NCBI RefSeq assembly: GCF_013141725.1
Contig: NZ_WHNZ01000015.1
Span: forward strand, 186,001 to 250,000
DNA: 64,000 nucleotides
From: Paenibacillus planticolens
GTDB taxonomy: Bacteria > Bacillota > Bacilli > Paenibacillales > NBRC-103111
Reading direction: 5' to 3'
Shown here: piece after piece, positions 32,487-44,500 of the stretch
How the letters are laid out: each line of letters opens with the position of its first letter
Numbering within the stretch: the stretch's first letter is position 1
The notes under the pieces: generated by a model
Seen by the model: the letters and a program-made list of their open reading frames with translations, nothing else
The model's database searches: none
What the model was told of the DNA's origin: nothing
Program-made: the position numbers and the translations under genes

Positions 32487-34445
32487 ATGAAACTATACTC
32501 GGTACTAAAGAGCAATGAAAACAAAAAGCCGTTGGATATCGGGTGTGGCAGCTTAACGGCAAGCATCAAAGAAAACGGCACAATCAGCACGATGAACGCA
32601 TTTCATCCGATGAAGGGATATTTAACACTGTCTTCCCTGGACGCATTCCCAAACGATCTTTGGTACGATTCTGAATATGTCAGATCCTATCGAAAACGGA
32701 TTGCTGGACGGGGAGAGGGAAATGGAACTCAGGGTTTTGGCTTCTTTCATAATAGGGAAATTGAAGACTGGCAAGGCGGCTATACACCGGAAGGCATGCT
32801 CGTAATCACTTACAAGCTGGATCAACTGAAAGTAGCCATGACGTTTGAGGCTGTCGACAATGGTGGCAGATTAAGTTTGATACAAAACATTGAAGTGAAG
32901 AACGGCAGTTCGATGGACGAAACGTTCCATTTCCAATTAGGAGGCACCTATAATTTGAATCGGTGCAGCTACGGTCAATTGACCGAAGGTGGTCCTATTC
33001 CAATGCCGGAGCAAATCAATGATTTGGAACTTCAGGGTCATCGGATGTCTTTGTCGAATCCTTCTTTACCTGCGCAAGTCGTCATGTCGGTTAGAGAAAA
33101 CGGCCGTCCTCTGGAAATGGGAGCAAATAAACAGAAAGCCAGCGAGCCGATCCAGTATTTTTCGGAGCATCAATGGCAGTTTACTCCTTCGGAAGTCAAG
33201 CAACTGCGTATCACCTATACCATGAACACAGCGGGAGATGATGTGGGGGAATGGGATAACGGTCTGATTTCCGAGCGGAAAGGCATATCTGTTGTAGATG
33301 AGCCGCTTCATTTTATCGATACTTCCTGGAGTCATTATGTAATTCGCCGTAATTTAGCCTATATATTAAATTGTTGTTCGGTTCCTGTGGGGGGCGAACA
33401 GGTATGTGTCATCACGGACCACCAGCTGCTGCCTTTATCATGGAATCGGGATTCGTATTATATGATGAAGCTGTTAATCGATGCCGATGCGCACGAGGGT
33501 ATATTAACGCAAACAGAGAAAAGTAAAGTAATGGCGACCCTCAAGGGACATTTGCTTTGGATGTTCATGACGGCCGAGCGGCCTTCCGGTTACTGGGGAA
33601 GAGCTTACCTGACGAATGGCTATTGCAAGGACGATGTGTACCAATTGGATCAGCAGTGTTATCCGCTGCTTGAGCTGTGTGAGTATTACGAATGGACGAA
33701 AGACAGAGAGACTGTCGTCCGCTTGCTGCCCTACCTTGAAGAGACGATTCAAGAAATGATGAAGAGCCGGCATGAGAAGTATTGGCTGTTTCGAACAGGA
33801 GAGACCCCGGCGGACGATAAGGTGGATTATCCTTATCATTTCTCCAGTCAAATTCTGATGTGGAGAACGCTGCAGAAACTGGATGATCTGAATAAGGAGA
33901 TCCCATTTACGACGCTGAAGCTGCATGAGTGGGTGCGGCAAGTTCATACGGATTGCCTGGATCATTTCACGATTGAGTCCAAAGGGAAACGTATGTTTGC
34001 TTACTTGGTGGACCTGCAAGGCAACCACACAACGTATCACGATGCGAATGATCTTCCGACGATCTTGGCACCGATCTGGGGATTCTGTGATGCGGATGAT
34101 GCTCGTTGGATGAACACCATGGAGTTTGCCTTCTCGACAAGGAACATCGGAGGCTACTATGAAGGTGTATATGGCGGATTGGGATCAATTCATACCCCCC
34201 ATCCATGGCCATTGGGAGATGCTCAGCAGCTTATCTATAGCGGCATCGTTAACGATCAAGATCAATATGCGCTTGTTATCAAGAAGCTGCAGCAATTATG
34301 CCAATGGGATGGACTGTTCTCGGAGGCTGTTCATGAGATGAGCGGCGAAGTGGCTTCTCGTCATTGGTTCTCGTGGCCCGGCGCTTTTATTTCCCAAGCG
34401 CTGCTTCTGAATAAACAGTCTGGCATACAGGAGTTAGTCGGATGA
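32487..34445 (+). CDS. Glycoside hydrolase of (alpha/alpha)6-barrel type; possible glycosylglycerate hydrolase
   Basis: A 652-aa cytoplasmic protein (no signal peptide). The N-terminal ~290 residues look like a beta-sandwich domain, as in amylo-alpha-1,6-glucosidases and relatives. The C-terminal part is a six-hairpin glycosidase domain: PLSWNRDSYYMMKLL (near 318), YWGRAYLTNGYCKDDVYQLDQQCYP, and SIHTPHPWPLGDAQQL near the end. The exact GH family cannot be fixed by eye. ATG at 32487 is preferred over GTG at 32478, which sits on top of the GGAG site. It overlaps the glycerate kinase gene by four bases. Known glucosyl- and mannosylglycerate hydrolases (GH63) release glycerate, which the kinase would take; this one is longer, so it may be a different family doing the same. 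That role is inference. Confidence 0.65.
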   Translation: MKLYSVLKSNENKKPLDIGCGSLTASIKENGTISTMNAFHPMKGYLTLSSLDAFPNDLWYDSEYVRSYRKRIAGRGEGNGTQGFGFFHNREIEDWQGGYTPEGMLVITYKLDQLKVAMTFEAVDNGGRLSLIQNIEVKNGSSMDETFHFQLGGTYNLNRCSYGQLTEGGPIPMPEQINDLELQGHRMSLSNPSLPAQVVMSVRENGRPLEMGANKQKASEPIQYFSEHQWQFTPSEVKQLRITYTMNTAGDDVGEWDNGLISERKGISVVDEPLHFIDTSWSHYVIRRNLAYILNCCSVPVGGEQVCVITDHQLLPLSWNRDSYYMMKLLIDADAHEGILTQTEKSKVMATLKGHLLWMFMTAERPSGYWGRAYLTNGYCKDDVYQLDQQCYPLLELCEYYEWTKDRETVVRLLPYLEETIQEMMKSRHEKYWLFRTGETPADDKVDYPYHFSSQILMWRTLQKLDDLNKEIPFTTLKLHEWVRQVHTDCLDHFTIESKGKRMFAYLVDLQGNHTTYHDANDLPTILAPIWGFCDADDARWMNTMEFAFSTRNIGGYYEGVYGGLGSIHTPHPWPLGDAQQLIYSGIVNDQDQYALVIKKLQQLCQWDGLFSEAVHEMSGEVASRHWFSWPGAFISQALLLNKQSGIQELVG

Positions 34446-35590
34446 AAATTGTTGTGGCTCCAGATTCGTTCAAAGGAAGTCTAACGGCCAGCGGAGCGGG
34501 TGAAGCGATGCGCCAAGGCATCTTGAAGGCTTCGCTTCACCATGAGATAGTGGTCATTCCGATGGCCGACGGGGGAGAAGGAAGTGTCCGCTGTTTAGTA
34601 GATGCAACCGGAGGGCAGCTGTTCGCAACGACGGTCGAAAACTCCACTGGCAAACCTATCGAAGCGACTTATGGCGTGCTGGGGGATGGCGCAACCTGTG
34701 TGATTGAATTGGCAGCGGCTTGCGGCTTGTATGTCATTGAAAAATCTGAGCGAAATCCGTTGTTTACGTCTACCTATGGGTTTGGTCAATTGATAACGGC
34801 GGGACTTGAGCGGGGGTATCGACGTTTTGTCCTCTGCTTAGGCGGAAGTGGGACGAATGACGGAGGAGCAGGCATGTTGGAAGCCTTAGGGGCCAAACTG
34901 TTGGATGCAAATGGTCATTTGATTCAGAGAGGCGCTATCGGTTTATCAGACTTGCATGCCATTGACACGGCGAGTATGGATCCGCGAATTTATGCTTGTG
35001 ACATTCAGATTGCGTGTGATGTAACAAATCCTTTGGTAGGATCTCTAGGCGCATCATATGTATTTGGACCGCAGAAAGGGGCAGACACAGCCGCTGTTGA
35101 GCTATTGGAAGTGCTCATGAAGAAATGGGCGGATCATCTGGAACAGATGAGTTCCATTCCAGTGCGCAGCGCAGCCGGAGCAGGAGCGGGCGGCGGCACG
35201 GCGGCAGGTATTCTAGCGCTTTTACAAGGACGGATTCGAGCAGGCTCTTCATTAATAGCAGAGATTTCTGAATTAGAAAGGCACGTGCAAGGCGCTGATT
35301 TGGTACTTACAGGTGAAGGCAAGGTTGATAGCCAAACCGCGCATGGTAAAACGCCGAGCGGCGTAGCCTTTATTGCTAAAAAGCACGGTGTCCCAACCAT
35401 CATTATCGCAGGCACAGTGGGTAGCAATATTGAAAATTTGTACACACAGGGTGTCTGCTCGGTGCTGAGTTTGTTGAATAAGCCAATGTCGTTGGATGAA
35501 GCTCTTGAAAATGCGGCTGCCATGTTGGAGAATACGACCGAAGCGGCTGTTCGGTTGTTTGCTGCAGGATCGGCGAATAAAAATCACTAA
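34442..35590 (+). CDS. Glycerate kinase (GlxK/GarK family)
   Basis: A 382-aa glycerate kinase: MKIVVAPDSFKGSLTASGAG at the N-terminus, MADGGEGSVRCLVDATGG, LCLGGSGTNDGGAGMLEALG, and LTGEGKVDSQTAHGKTPSGV. These are the conserved family motifs. It makes 2- or 3-phosphoglycerate from glycerate and ATP. ATGA overlap with the hydrolase gene implies coupled translation, and this pairing is the strongest clue for what the operon degrades. GAG follows the usual spacing. A terminator of the window's repeated type follows 7 nt after the stop. Confidence 0.94.
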   Translation: MKIVVAPDSFKGSLTASGAGEAMRQGILKASLHHEIVVIPMADGGEGSVRCLVDATGGQLFATTVENSTGKPIEATYGVLGDGATCVIELAAACGLYVIEKSERNPLFTSTYGFGQLITAGLERGYRRFVLCLGGSGTNDGGAGMLEALGAKLLDANGHLIQRGAIGLSDLHAIDTASMDPRIYACDIQIACDVTNPLVGSLGASYVFGPQKGADTAAVELLEVLMKKWADHLEQMSSIPVRSAAGAGAGGGTAAGILALLQGRIRAGSSLIAEISELERHVQGADLVLTGEGKVDSQTAHGKTPSGVAFIAKKHGVPTIIIAGTVGSNIENLYTQGVCSVLSLLNKPMSLDEALENAAAMLENTTEAAVRLFAAGSANKNH

Positions 35591-35596
35591 AATCTT

Positions 35597-35630
35597 GGAA
35601 CCTACGCCTCGTTGGCCGGGTTCTTTTTTT
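35597..35630 (+). terminator. Terminator of the sugar operon (repeated type)
   Basis: GAACC ... GGGTTC outer stem, GCC/GGC inner stem and a T run. The same layout recurs at 7350, 27727 and 53173. Confidence 0.88.
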
Positions 35631-35741
35631 GTGAAATTTTATCGCAGCACGAGCAGGCTGTATGATAGTGCCAGTGGTTAGGCATGAGGACTCATTTATT
35701 GAGATGAAAGCTGTTATCTTGCGATTGCCTTGTGATTTCCG

Positions 35742-35770
35742 TTGTATTAATAGTAAATTTTTACTATAAT
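35742..35770 (+). promoter_or_regulatory. Probable promoter in front of secA2
   Basis: TTGTAT at 35742-35747 and TATAAT at 35765-35770, 17 nt apart. It would give a ~305-nt leader to secA2. The gap 35631-36083 otherwise holds AT-rich sequence without a gene; GTAATATAGTAATATAGTAC near 35992 is a short tandem repeat. Confidence 0.55.
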
Positions 35771-36083
35771 GAAGTCGAATTATGTTTGAAAATGCTGAAA
35801 ATTGTATTTTTATAGTCGAAAAGTAGTGTGAAATGTAAAAAAAGTATTGCGGAAGTCCTGATTTTATGCCGAAAAATAAGGTGCTGAATTCATGGTGACG
35901 ATAATTTTTGTGTTTTTTCAAACAAAAATCGGCACGAATTTACATTAAATTTATATAAAGTTCAGAAAAGTGTGTCGAAATTCACAAAAAGTAATATAGT
36001 AATATAGTACTATGTCTATGTTAGGCTATAGGTCTATTCGCTGAAGTTTAGATAAAATTGCGTTCATAAGGTGAGTTGTTGCA

Positions 36084-38438
36084 ATGATCGGAGTACTGAA
36101 GAAAGTATTTGAAGCTTACGGGGAACGTAAAATTGATAAATACAAATCTATCATTCAGAAGATTAACCATCAATACCAAGGCTATCTAAAATATGGTTCG
36201 GATAACGACTTATCCGAGAAAACTCAAATGTTCCGGGACAGAGTCCGTCATGGCTACCCGCTGGATAAGCAGCTTCCGGAAGCTTTCGCTTTAGTCAAAG
36301 CAGCTTTTCTTCGAATTTTCGGCTACGAAATTCACGATGTGCAATTGATGGGAGCGATCGCGCTGCATGAGGGCCATATTGCGGAAATGAGGACTGGCGA
36401 AGGCAAGACATCTGTCGCTGTTTTTGCTGCTTATTTGAATGCTCTGGCTGGCGATGGCGTGCATGTAGTGACCGTTAACCAGTATTTGGCGGAGCGCGAC
36501 AGCGAGGAAATGGGCAAGGTTTTCGAACTGCTCGGCATGACTGTCGGCTGCATACAAAGCTCCATGTCGGTTCCGCAAAGGCAGGCCCAGTACAGCTGCG
36601 ATGTTACTTACTCCACTCATTATGAGTTAGGGTTCGATTATTTGCGCGATAATATGATTTTTGATGTAGGTAACCGCGTTCACCGAAAGCTGAGCTATGT
36701 CATCATTGACGAAGCCGACAGCATTTTGATAGACGAAGCTCGTACGCCCCTGCTTATTTCCGCCGAACCGGGCAAAGGCACGGATTACCTCTACTTTATA
36801 GACAACATTGTCAAAGGCCTGTCAGAAGAGCACTACGAAATCGTGGAACAGACCAAACAGATCATGTTTACTGAGCAGGGGATTGACCGCTGCGAGCAAT
36901 TGCTTAACGTCGACAACCTCATGCATCTTGATAATGCCTACTTGTATCACAGGCTTCTGCAGTCTTTGCGGGCGCATCATATTATGCACAAAGATGTCGA
37001 CTATGTGATTTTGCCCAACGAACAAGAGCATTTGGAAGTCGTTATTGTTGATCAAAACACAGGCAGATTGATGTTCGGTCGCCGGTTTGTGGAAGGCTTG
37101 CATCAAGCTATAGAGGCTAAGGAAGGCATCGGCGTACAGGGCCAACCGCCTACTTTAGCCTCTGTCACACTGCAAAACTACTTCCGAATGTACGGCAAAA
37201 TCAGCGGTTTGACTGGAACGGGTGCTGAGGTGCGCGATGAATTTTTGAAAATTTACGGTACCGACGTTATCGCAATCCCTACTCATAAGCGGATAAAACG
37301 TCTCGATCAAGGCGATTTGCTCTATGTGACGGAAGAAGAAAAGTTTAAACGAATTGTTCGCGAAATTAAAGAGAGAAGCCTGAAAGGGCAGCCTGTTCTG
37401 GTCGGTTCTGCCAATATCAAGAAATCCGAGCTTTTGAGCGGAATGCTTGCAGCCGAAGGCATTGCTCACAAGGTGCTGAACGCCAAAAATTACCGTGAAG
37501 AGGCGGAAGTGATTCGGATGGCCGGCCAGAAAGGGGCGGTAACCATCTCTACCAATATGGCCGGACGCGGCGTCGATATCCGTCTTGGCCCGGGGGTTGA
37601 GGAGCTAGGCGGACTGCATGTCATCGGGACAACCCGGCATGATTCGCTCCGCATCGACAATCAGTTGAGAGGGCGAAGCGGCAGACAAGGGGACGCTGGA
37701 AGTTCGCAGTTTATCGTTTCTCTGGAAGATGAAATGCTAATCAATTACTATCCCGACCATCTGTTGGATGAACTGCTGGAGCTTGATTTGGCCGACGATG
37801 CGATTCTGGAGGAACCTCGCTATATTCGTGGAATCCGGAATGCGCAAATGGCTGTAGAAGGCGAAATGTTCCACCTTAGGGAGAAGCTCCTTGTATACGA
37901 TCAGGTTCTCAATATACAGCGCAGCATCATTTACGCTATGAGGAACGACATTCTGGAAGGAATGGATAGTTCCGATGAAATCCAGACCATGATCCGAAAC
38001 TCAGCTATGCGCGAGGTTGCGGAATTTTGCCCGGGGGAATTTCAAGAAGGGTGGGACCTGTTAGGACTGGTTGTGGCAATAGGACGCATTTTCCCTTATA
38101 AACGTCCGCTGCAGTTGGCCGGATTGCAGGAAGCTACTTCGGCTGAAATCCTCGATATGATTCTGGAACAGCTTACCCGCTACTATCAGGATAAAAAACA
38201 AACCTACGAAGGTGACACGCTGGAGTTGGAACGCAATTCGCTGATCCATTCTATCGACAAACACTGGATCATTTATATGGAGGCTTTGGAAGAGGTGAAG
38301 CATGGCATGAGCCTTCGCGGATACGCGAGCGCCGATCCATTAGTCGAGTATGAACGGGAAACGGTCCGGATGTTTGATGAGCTGCTGATCGCTATTGAAC
38401 AGGAAGCTTTGCGAAAGATTTGGGATGGGCTTGGCTAG
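36084..38438 (+). CDS. secA2: Accessory preprotein translocase ATPase SecA2
   Basis: A 784-aa SecA-type ATPase. NBD1 has Walker A MRTGEGKTSVA at about residues 102-112 and DEAD box IDEADSILIDEARTPLL near 210. NBD2 carries TISTNMAGRGVDIRLGPG and the arginine-finger motif QLRGRSGRQGD. The C-terminal zinc-binding tail of housekeeping SecA (CxCxnCH) is absent, and the protein is shorter than the ~840 residues of SecA1, both typical of SecA2. The next gene encodes a giant secreted protein and the one after that an SLH protein. SecA2 next to S-layer-type genes is known from Bacillus anthracis, where it exports the S-layer proteins; the same is likely here. ATG at 36084 follows AAGGTGAG. Confidence 0.9.
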   Translation: MIGVLKKVFEAYGERKIDKYKSIIQKINHQYQGYLKYGSDNDLSEKTQMFRDRVRHGYPLDKQLPEAFALVKAAFLRIFGYEIHDVQLMGAIALHEGHIAEMRTGEGKTSVAVFAAYLNALAGDGVHVVTVNQYLAERDSEEMGKVFELLGMTVGCIQSSMSVPQRQAQYSCDVTYSTHYELGFDYLRDNMIFDVGNRVHRKLSYVIIDEADSILIDEARTPLLISAEPGKGTDYLYFIDNIVKGLSEEHYEIVEQTKQIMFTEQGIDRCEQLLNVDNLMHLDNAYLYHRLLQSLRAHHIMHKDVDYVILPNEQEHLEVVIVDQNTGRLMFGRRFVEGLHQAIEAKEGIGVQGQPPTLASVTLQNYFRMYGKISGLTGTGAEVRDEFLKIYGTDVIAIPTHKRIKRLDQGDLLYVTEEEKFKRIVREIKERSLKGQPVLVGSANIKKSELLSGMLAAEGIAHKVLNAKNYREEAEVIRMAGQKGAVTISTNMAGRGVDIRLGPGVEELGGLHVIGTTRHDSLRIDNQLRGRSGRQGDAGSSQFIVSLEDEMLINYYPDHLLDELLELDLADDAILEEPRYIRGIRNAQMAVEGEMFHLREKLLVYDQVLNIQRSIIYAMRNDILEGMDSSDEIQTMIRNSAMREVAEFCPGEFQEGWDLLGLVVAIGRIFPYKRPLQLAGLQEATSAEILDMILEQLTRYYQDKKQTYEGDTLELERNSLIHSIDKHWIIYMEALEEVKHGMSLRGYASADPLVEYERETVRMFDELLIAIEQEALRKIWDGLG

Positions 38439-38556
38439 ACCACTGAGACTCTTTTAGAGGAGTGATCGCTATTGTTCTGATTTCTGGTAAAAGAAAGCGG
38501 CAAGTGTCCTAAATGATTGGTAATAGCAAGTTAAACATTTTAAGGAGGCATCATCC

Positions 38557-41500
38557 ATGTCAGATGACATCCATTTTATTGGCGAGCAAGACTCCAAGGA
38601 ACAATCAGGTTTAAAAAATATTAAGCGCAAAAGAAAAGATCAGCCAGATAACAAGCGAAAACTGGTCAGCGCTCTTACGGGATCTGTCATGATGGCAGGA
38701 GCCGTCATGCCGTTCCTTCCGGCGCAAACGGTGCAAGCAGCCACGGAAACCGGCACAATGACCGTAGACAAGCATTACGCAGCAGCAAACGAGACAGTTG
38801 AAATTACAATTGTTGATGCAGGGAACAATTACAATAAGAATACCACTGCCATTGATACAACCGTGGTAGCTGTTTCTTCGCCTGCAGATACGAGTGTCGG
38901 CCGTAATCCTCTTATGCTGGTTTTAACGGAAACGGGTGAGAATAGCGGTATTTTTAAAGGTAGTTTGAGACTAGTCGATCCTTCGACTGCCTCCCCCGGC
39001 GCAGACGAAATTAGAGTCGCGAACGGCGGAACGGTAACCATTTTGGATCCGAACTGGAATACTGAAAATCAATTGAATCCGATTGTCTTGAATGTGGAAC
39101 GTCGTGACCATGTTACCGGGACGATTCAGACTTTTGATGCGGGTACGCTAGCCCCAATCTCTAGTCTAGTGAATGATGGTCAGCGCGTAAGAGTGGAAGT
39201 AAGGGACGATGATCTGAACACTGATCCGACAACGCGACAAACGAAAACAATTAACGTGACGACTATCGCAGGAGCTCAGCAATATTCCTTAACTTTGGAG
39301 GAAAGCTCGGCTAATTCCAATTTGTTTACGGGCGAGTTTACAGTCGGAACCGATGTGATGCCAGCCAACAACAGCCCGCTCTACATCGAATACCAAGACG
39401 ATAACCAAAGCGACAATTCACCAGGCTTGATTACCAAAAAATTGGTGCGCAAAGACCTCACCGCCGCCACCTTATCCGCTCTTCCGACTAAAGCTGCCTA
39501 CGATGAGCCGATTACGGTTACTTTGACGGACAATGACCTGAATATTGACCCTTCTATTAAAGAAACGGCTACGGTCAAAATCACTTCGGCTGAGGATTCC
39601 GCAGGAATTAACCTCACTCTGACGGAAACAGGACCCGATACAGGCGTGTTCACCGGCACGTTCACGATGCAGAATGCCAGCAATTCAGCTTTGAATCAGA
39701 TCAAGGTGCTTAATGGCAATTCAGTAACGGTCAATTATACGGATCTTCGTGATGCAATCGGTTCCACAAGCTCGTTATCCAGCACGATTGCCCGCAAGGA
39801 TCATGTCAGCGGAACAATTGCCGTGGACAAAACCAATGCGGTAGTCGGGGAAACCGTAACTATTACCGTCAACGATGCAGACTACATAAATACGGTCTCT
39901 GGCCAAATCATCAATGTTCAAGTCAAATCGGCCACCGATTCGACGGGGATATCGGTTCCATTAACGGAGACGGCTGACACAGGTGTTTTCAAGGGAACCT
40001 TCACGATTACGAATGGTGCCAGCGTGGCTGGCAGTCAAATTAGCGCAGCTAACGGCGAGGCCATCAGCGTAACTTATTTGGATGCGATCACTGCAAATAA
40101 TTCTATCGATCAGCCCGTTGTGACAACTTTGAACCGCAAGGACCGAATGACTGGCGTACTATCATACAATCGTTTGTCCAGCCCTACCGGAGAAATTATC
40201 GAAGTATCGCTTAACGATACGGATCTTGATATCGATCCGAATGCTGTAGATACGGCATCCGTGACAGTTACATCGATTGACGACCCTACAGGTTTCTATG
40301 TGACATTAACGGAGACGGGTGTAGGCACTGGTGTATTTAAGGGTCAATTTAAACCTGTATTGACTGCTACGAATGACACCCTTTCGCCTCAAGAACTTTT
40401 AGTCGCCTACAACAACAATCTCATTGTTACTTATACGGACGAGCATCGTGCGAATAATACGAAGGGGAATGTCGTATCTACATTCAAGCACTTGCAAGTG
40501 CCTGCTGTAACTGCTATTCAAGCATTTGATACAGGCGGACAGGTTGGGGCAGGCGGGAATGATACCGTTAAAATCACTTTCGACATGATGACAAATCAAT
40601 CCGTCATTGCGCCAAGCGACATTGCCGCATATTTCTCTTTAGACGCCGGAAGCTGGGGCACTCCTGCCAATGGCCTTTCTGCTACCTGGTCGGATGCGCA
40701 AAATTTGGTGATAACCGTCGGATCAGATGCTACCGTCAAAAAGGGCGCGATCGTTAGTCTTAACGCAAGCGCAGGAATTAAAGATGCTCTTGGAAATAGT
40801 GCAGCTAGTGTAGGAGCAATGTCAATCGGCGGCACTTTCGGCAGCCAAGTTCCGGCAATTACGAGCATTACCGCTGCGGATGCCGGTAACCAAGTAGGAG
40901 CAGGGTCAGGTGACACCGTCACGATCGTATTCGATACGCCGACCAGTAAGCCTACAGTTGCATTGACCGATCTGGTTCTGAGCGCAGGCAGCTTTGGAAC
41001 TGAGGGCAACGGGGCATCGCTATTATGGACGAACGCAACAACCTTGGTTGTGACACTTGGCTCTGACGCAACAGTTAAGAAAGGCGCAACGCTGAGCATC
41101 GCGTCTTCGGCTAATATTCAGGATATTGGTTTGGAAAGTGCGGTAAGCACGGCAAGTGGCGCTATCGGAGGCAGCTTCGGCAGCCAAGTTCCGGCAATTA
41201 CGAGCATTACCGCTGCAGATGCGGGTGGTCAAGTAGGAGCAGGCTCAGGGGACACTGTCACAATCGTATTCGATACAGCGACTAGTGAGCCTACAGTTGC
41301 ATTGGCCGATCTGGTGCTGAGCGCAGGCAGCTTTGGTACTGCGGGCAACGGGGCGTCGGCAGCGTGGACGAACGCAACAACCTTGGTCGTAACTCTTGGC
41401 TCTGATGCAACGGTGAAGAAGGGTGCAACGTTTACAATTGCTGCATCGGCTAATATTCAGGATATTGGCTTGGAAAGTGCGGCAAGCACGGCAAGCAGTT

Positions 41501-44500
41501 CAATTGGCGGCACATTCGGCAGCCGAGTTCCTGATATTGCGAGCATTACCGCTGTGAATGCGGGCAACCAAGTGGGAGCAGGCTCAGGCGATGCCGTCAC
41601 AATCGTATTCGATACACCGACCAATGAGGCTACAGTTGGACTCCCTGATTTGGTGCTGAGCGCAGGCAGCTTTGGTACAGCGGGCAACGGGGCATCGGTA
41701 GTGTGGCTGAACGCAACAACCTTGGTCGTCACACTCGGCTCTGATGCAACGGTCAAGAAGGGCGCTACGCTTACAATTGCTGTATCGGCAGGAATCAAAG
41801 ACATTGCGCTGGAAAGCGCGGTAAGCACAGCTAGCAGCACCATCGGCGGCACCTTCGGCAGCCAAGTTCCGGGGATTACGAGCATTACCGCTGCGGATGC
41901 CGGCAGCCAAGTGGGAGCAGGATTAGGCGACACCGTCACGATCGTATTCGATACACCGACTAATGAGCCTACAGTAGGACTCTCGGATTTGGTGCTGAGC
42001 GCAGGCAGCTTTGGCACAGCGGGCAATGGGGCAACAGTTGCTTGGACGGACGCAACAACCTTGGTCGTTACACTCGGCTCTGACGCAACGGTCAAGAGCG
42101 GTGCAACACTGAGCATCGCAGCTACGGCCAATATTCAAGATATTGGTATGGAAAGTGCGGTAAGCACGGCCAGCAGCTCAATTGGCGGCAGCTTCGGCAG
42201 CCAAGTTCCTGATATTGTGAGCATTACCGCTGCGGATGCGGGCAACCAAGTGGGCTCAGGCTCAGGCGATACCGTCACGATCGTATTTGATACGCCGACT
42301 AATGAACCTACTGTGGCATTGACGGATCTGTTTCTAAGTGCAGGCAGCTTTGGCACAGCGGTTAACGGGGCATCGACGGCATGGACGAATGCAACAACCT
42401 TGGTCGTGACACTCGGTTCTGACGCAACGGTTAAGAAGGGCGCAACGCTTACAATAGCTGCAACGGCTAATATTCAGGATATTGGCGCAGAAAGCGCGGC
42501 AAGTACGGCGAGCAGCGCCATTGGCGGCACCTTCGGCAGCCAAGTTCCGGTAATTGCGAGTATTACCGCTGTGGATGCGGGCAACCAAGTGGGAGCAGGT
42601 TCAGGAGATACGGTCACAATCGTATTCGATACAGCGACAAGTGCGCCTACAATTGCATTGACGGATCTGGTTCTGAGCACGGGAAGTTTTGGCACTGCGG
42701 GCAACGGGGCGTCGGCGTCGTGGACGAACGCAACAACGTTGGTCGTTACGCTCGGTTCTGACGCAACAGTGAAGAAGGGCGCCACGCTTACAATTGCTGC
42801 ATCGGCTAATATTCAGGATATTGGCTTGGAAAGTGCGGCAAGCACGGCGAGCAGCGTCATCGGCGGCACCTTCGGAAGCCAAGTTCCTGATATTGTGAGC
42901 ATAACTGCTGCGGATGCGGGCAACCAAGTAGGAGCAGGTTCAGGTGACACGGTAACAATTAAATTCGATACGCCGACTAGCGAGCCTACAGTTGCACTGA
43001 CGGATCTGGTGCTAAGCGCTGGCAGCTTTGGCACAGCGGGTAATGGGGCGTCGGCAGCGTGGACGAACACAACAACCTTGGTCGTGACACTCGGCTCCGA
43101 TGCAACAGTGAAGAAGGGCGCAACGCTTACAATAGCTGCAACGGCTAATATTCAGGATATTGGTTTAGAAAGTGCGGCAAGCACGGCTAATGGCCCAATT
43201 GGCGGCAGCTTCGGAAGCCAAGTTCCTAGTATTACGAGCATTACCGCTGCAGATGCGGGTGGCCAAGTAGGAGCAGGCTCAGGTGACACCGTCACCATCG
43301 TATTCGATACGCCGACTAATAGGCCTACAGTTGGACTCTCGGACTTGGTGCTGAGTGCAGGAAGCTTTGGCACTACGGGCAACGGGGCATCGGTAGCGTG
43401 GACGAATGCAACAACCTTGGTCGTCACACTGGGCTCTGACGCAACGGTCAAGAAGGGCGCAACGCTTACAATTGCTGCATCGGCTAATATTCAGGATATT
43501 GGTTTGGAAAGTGCGGCAAGCACGGCAAGCAGTTCAATTGGCGGCAGCTTCGGCAGCCAAGTTCCGAATATTACGAGCATTGACGCTACAGATGATGGCA
43601 ACCAAGTGGGAGCAGGCCTAGGGGATAAGATTACGATCGTATTCGATACACCGACTAGTAGACCTGCAGTTGCTCTGACAGATTTGGTTCTGAGCGCAGG
43701 CAGCCTTGGCACTGCGGGCAACGGAGCGTCGGCAGCGTGGACGAACGCAACAACCCTGGTCGTTACGCTCGGCTCTGACGCAACGGTCAAGATGGGGGCA
43801 ACGCTGAGCATCGCGTCCACGGCCAATATTCAGGATATTGGCGCAGAAAGCGCTGCAAGTATGGCGAGTGGCGTCATCGGCGGCAGCTTCGGCAGTCAAG
43901 TTCCTGGTATTACAAGCATTACCGCTGCGGATGATGGCAACCAAGTGGGAGCAGGCCAAGGTGACACAATCACGATCGTATTTGATACGCCGACTAGTGA
44001 ACCTACCGTTGCCCTGACGGATCTGGTTCTAAGTGCAGGCAGCTTTGGCACAGCGGGCAACGGGGCATCGACGTCGTGGACGAATGCAACAACTTTGGTC
44101 GTGACACTCGGCTCTGACGCAACAGTCAAGAAGGGCGCAACGCTTACAATTGCTGCATCGGCTAATATTCAGGATATTGGTTTGGAAAGTGCGGCAAGCA
44201 CGGCGAGCAGCGCCATCGGTGGCAGCTTCGGCAGCAAAGTTCCGGAAATAGCGAGCATTACCGCTGTTGATGCGGGTAACCAAGTGGGAGCAGGATCAGG
44301 TGACACCGTCACAATCGTATTCGATACAGCGACAAGTGAGCCTACAATTGCATTGACGGATCTGGTGCTAAGCGCAGGCAGCTTTGGTACTGCCGGCAAC
44401 GGGGCATCGTTGTCATGGACGAACGCAACAACTTTAGTCGTGACACTTGGCTCTGACGCAACGGTCCGGAAGGGAGCGACGCTGAGCATCGCGTCTTCGG

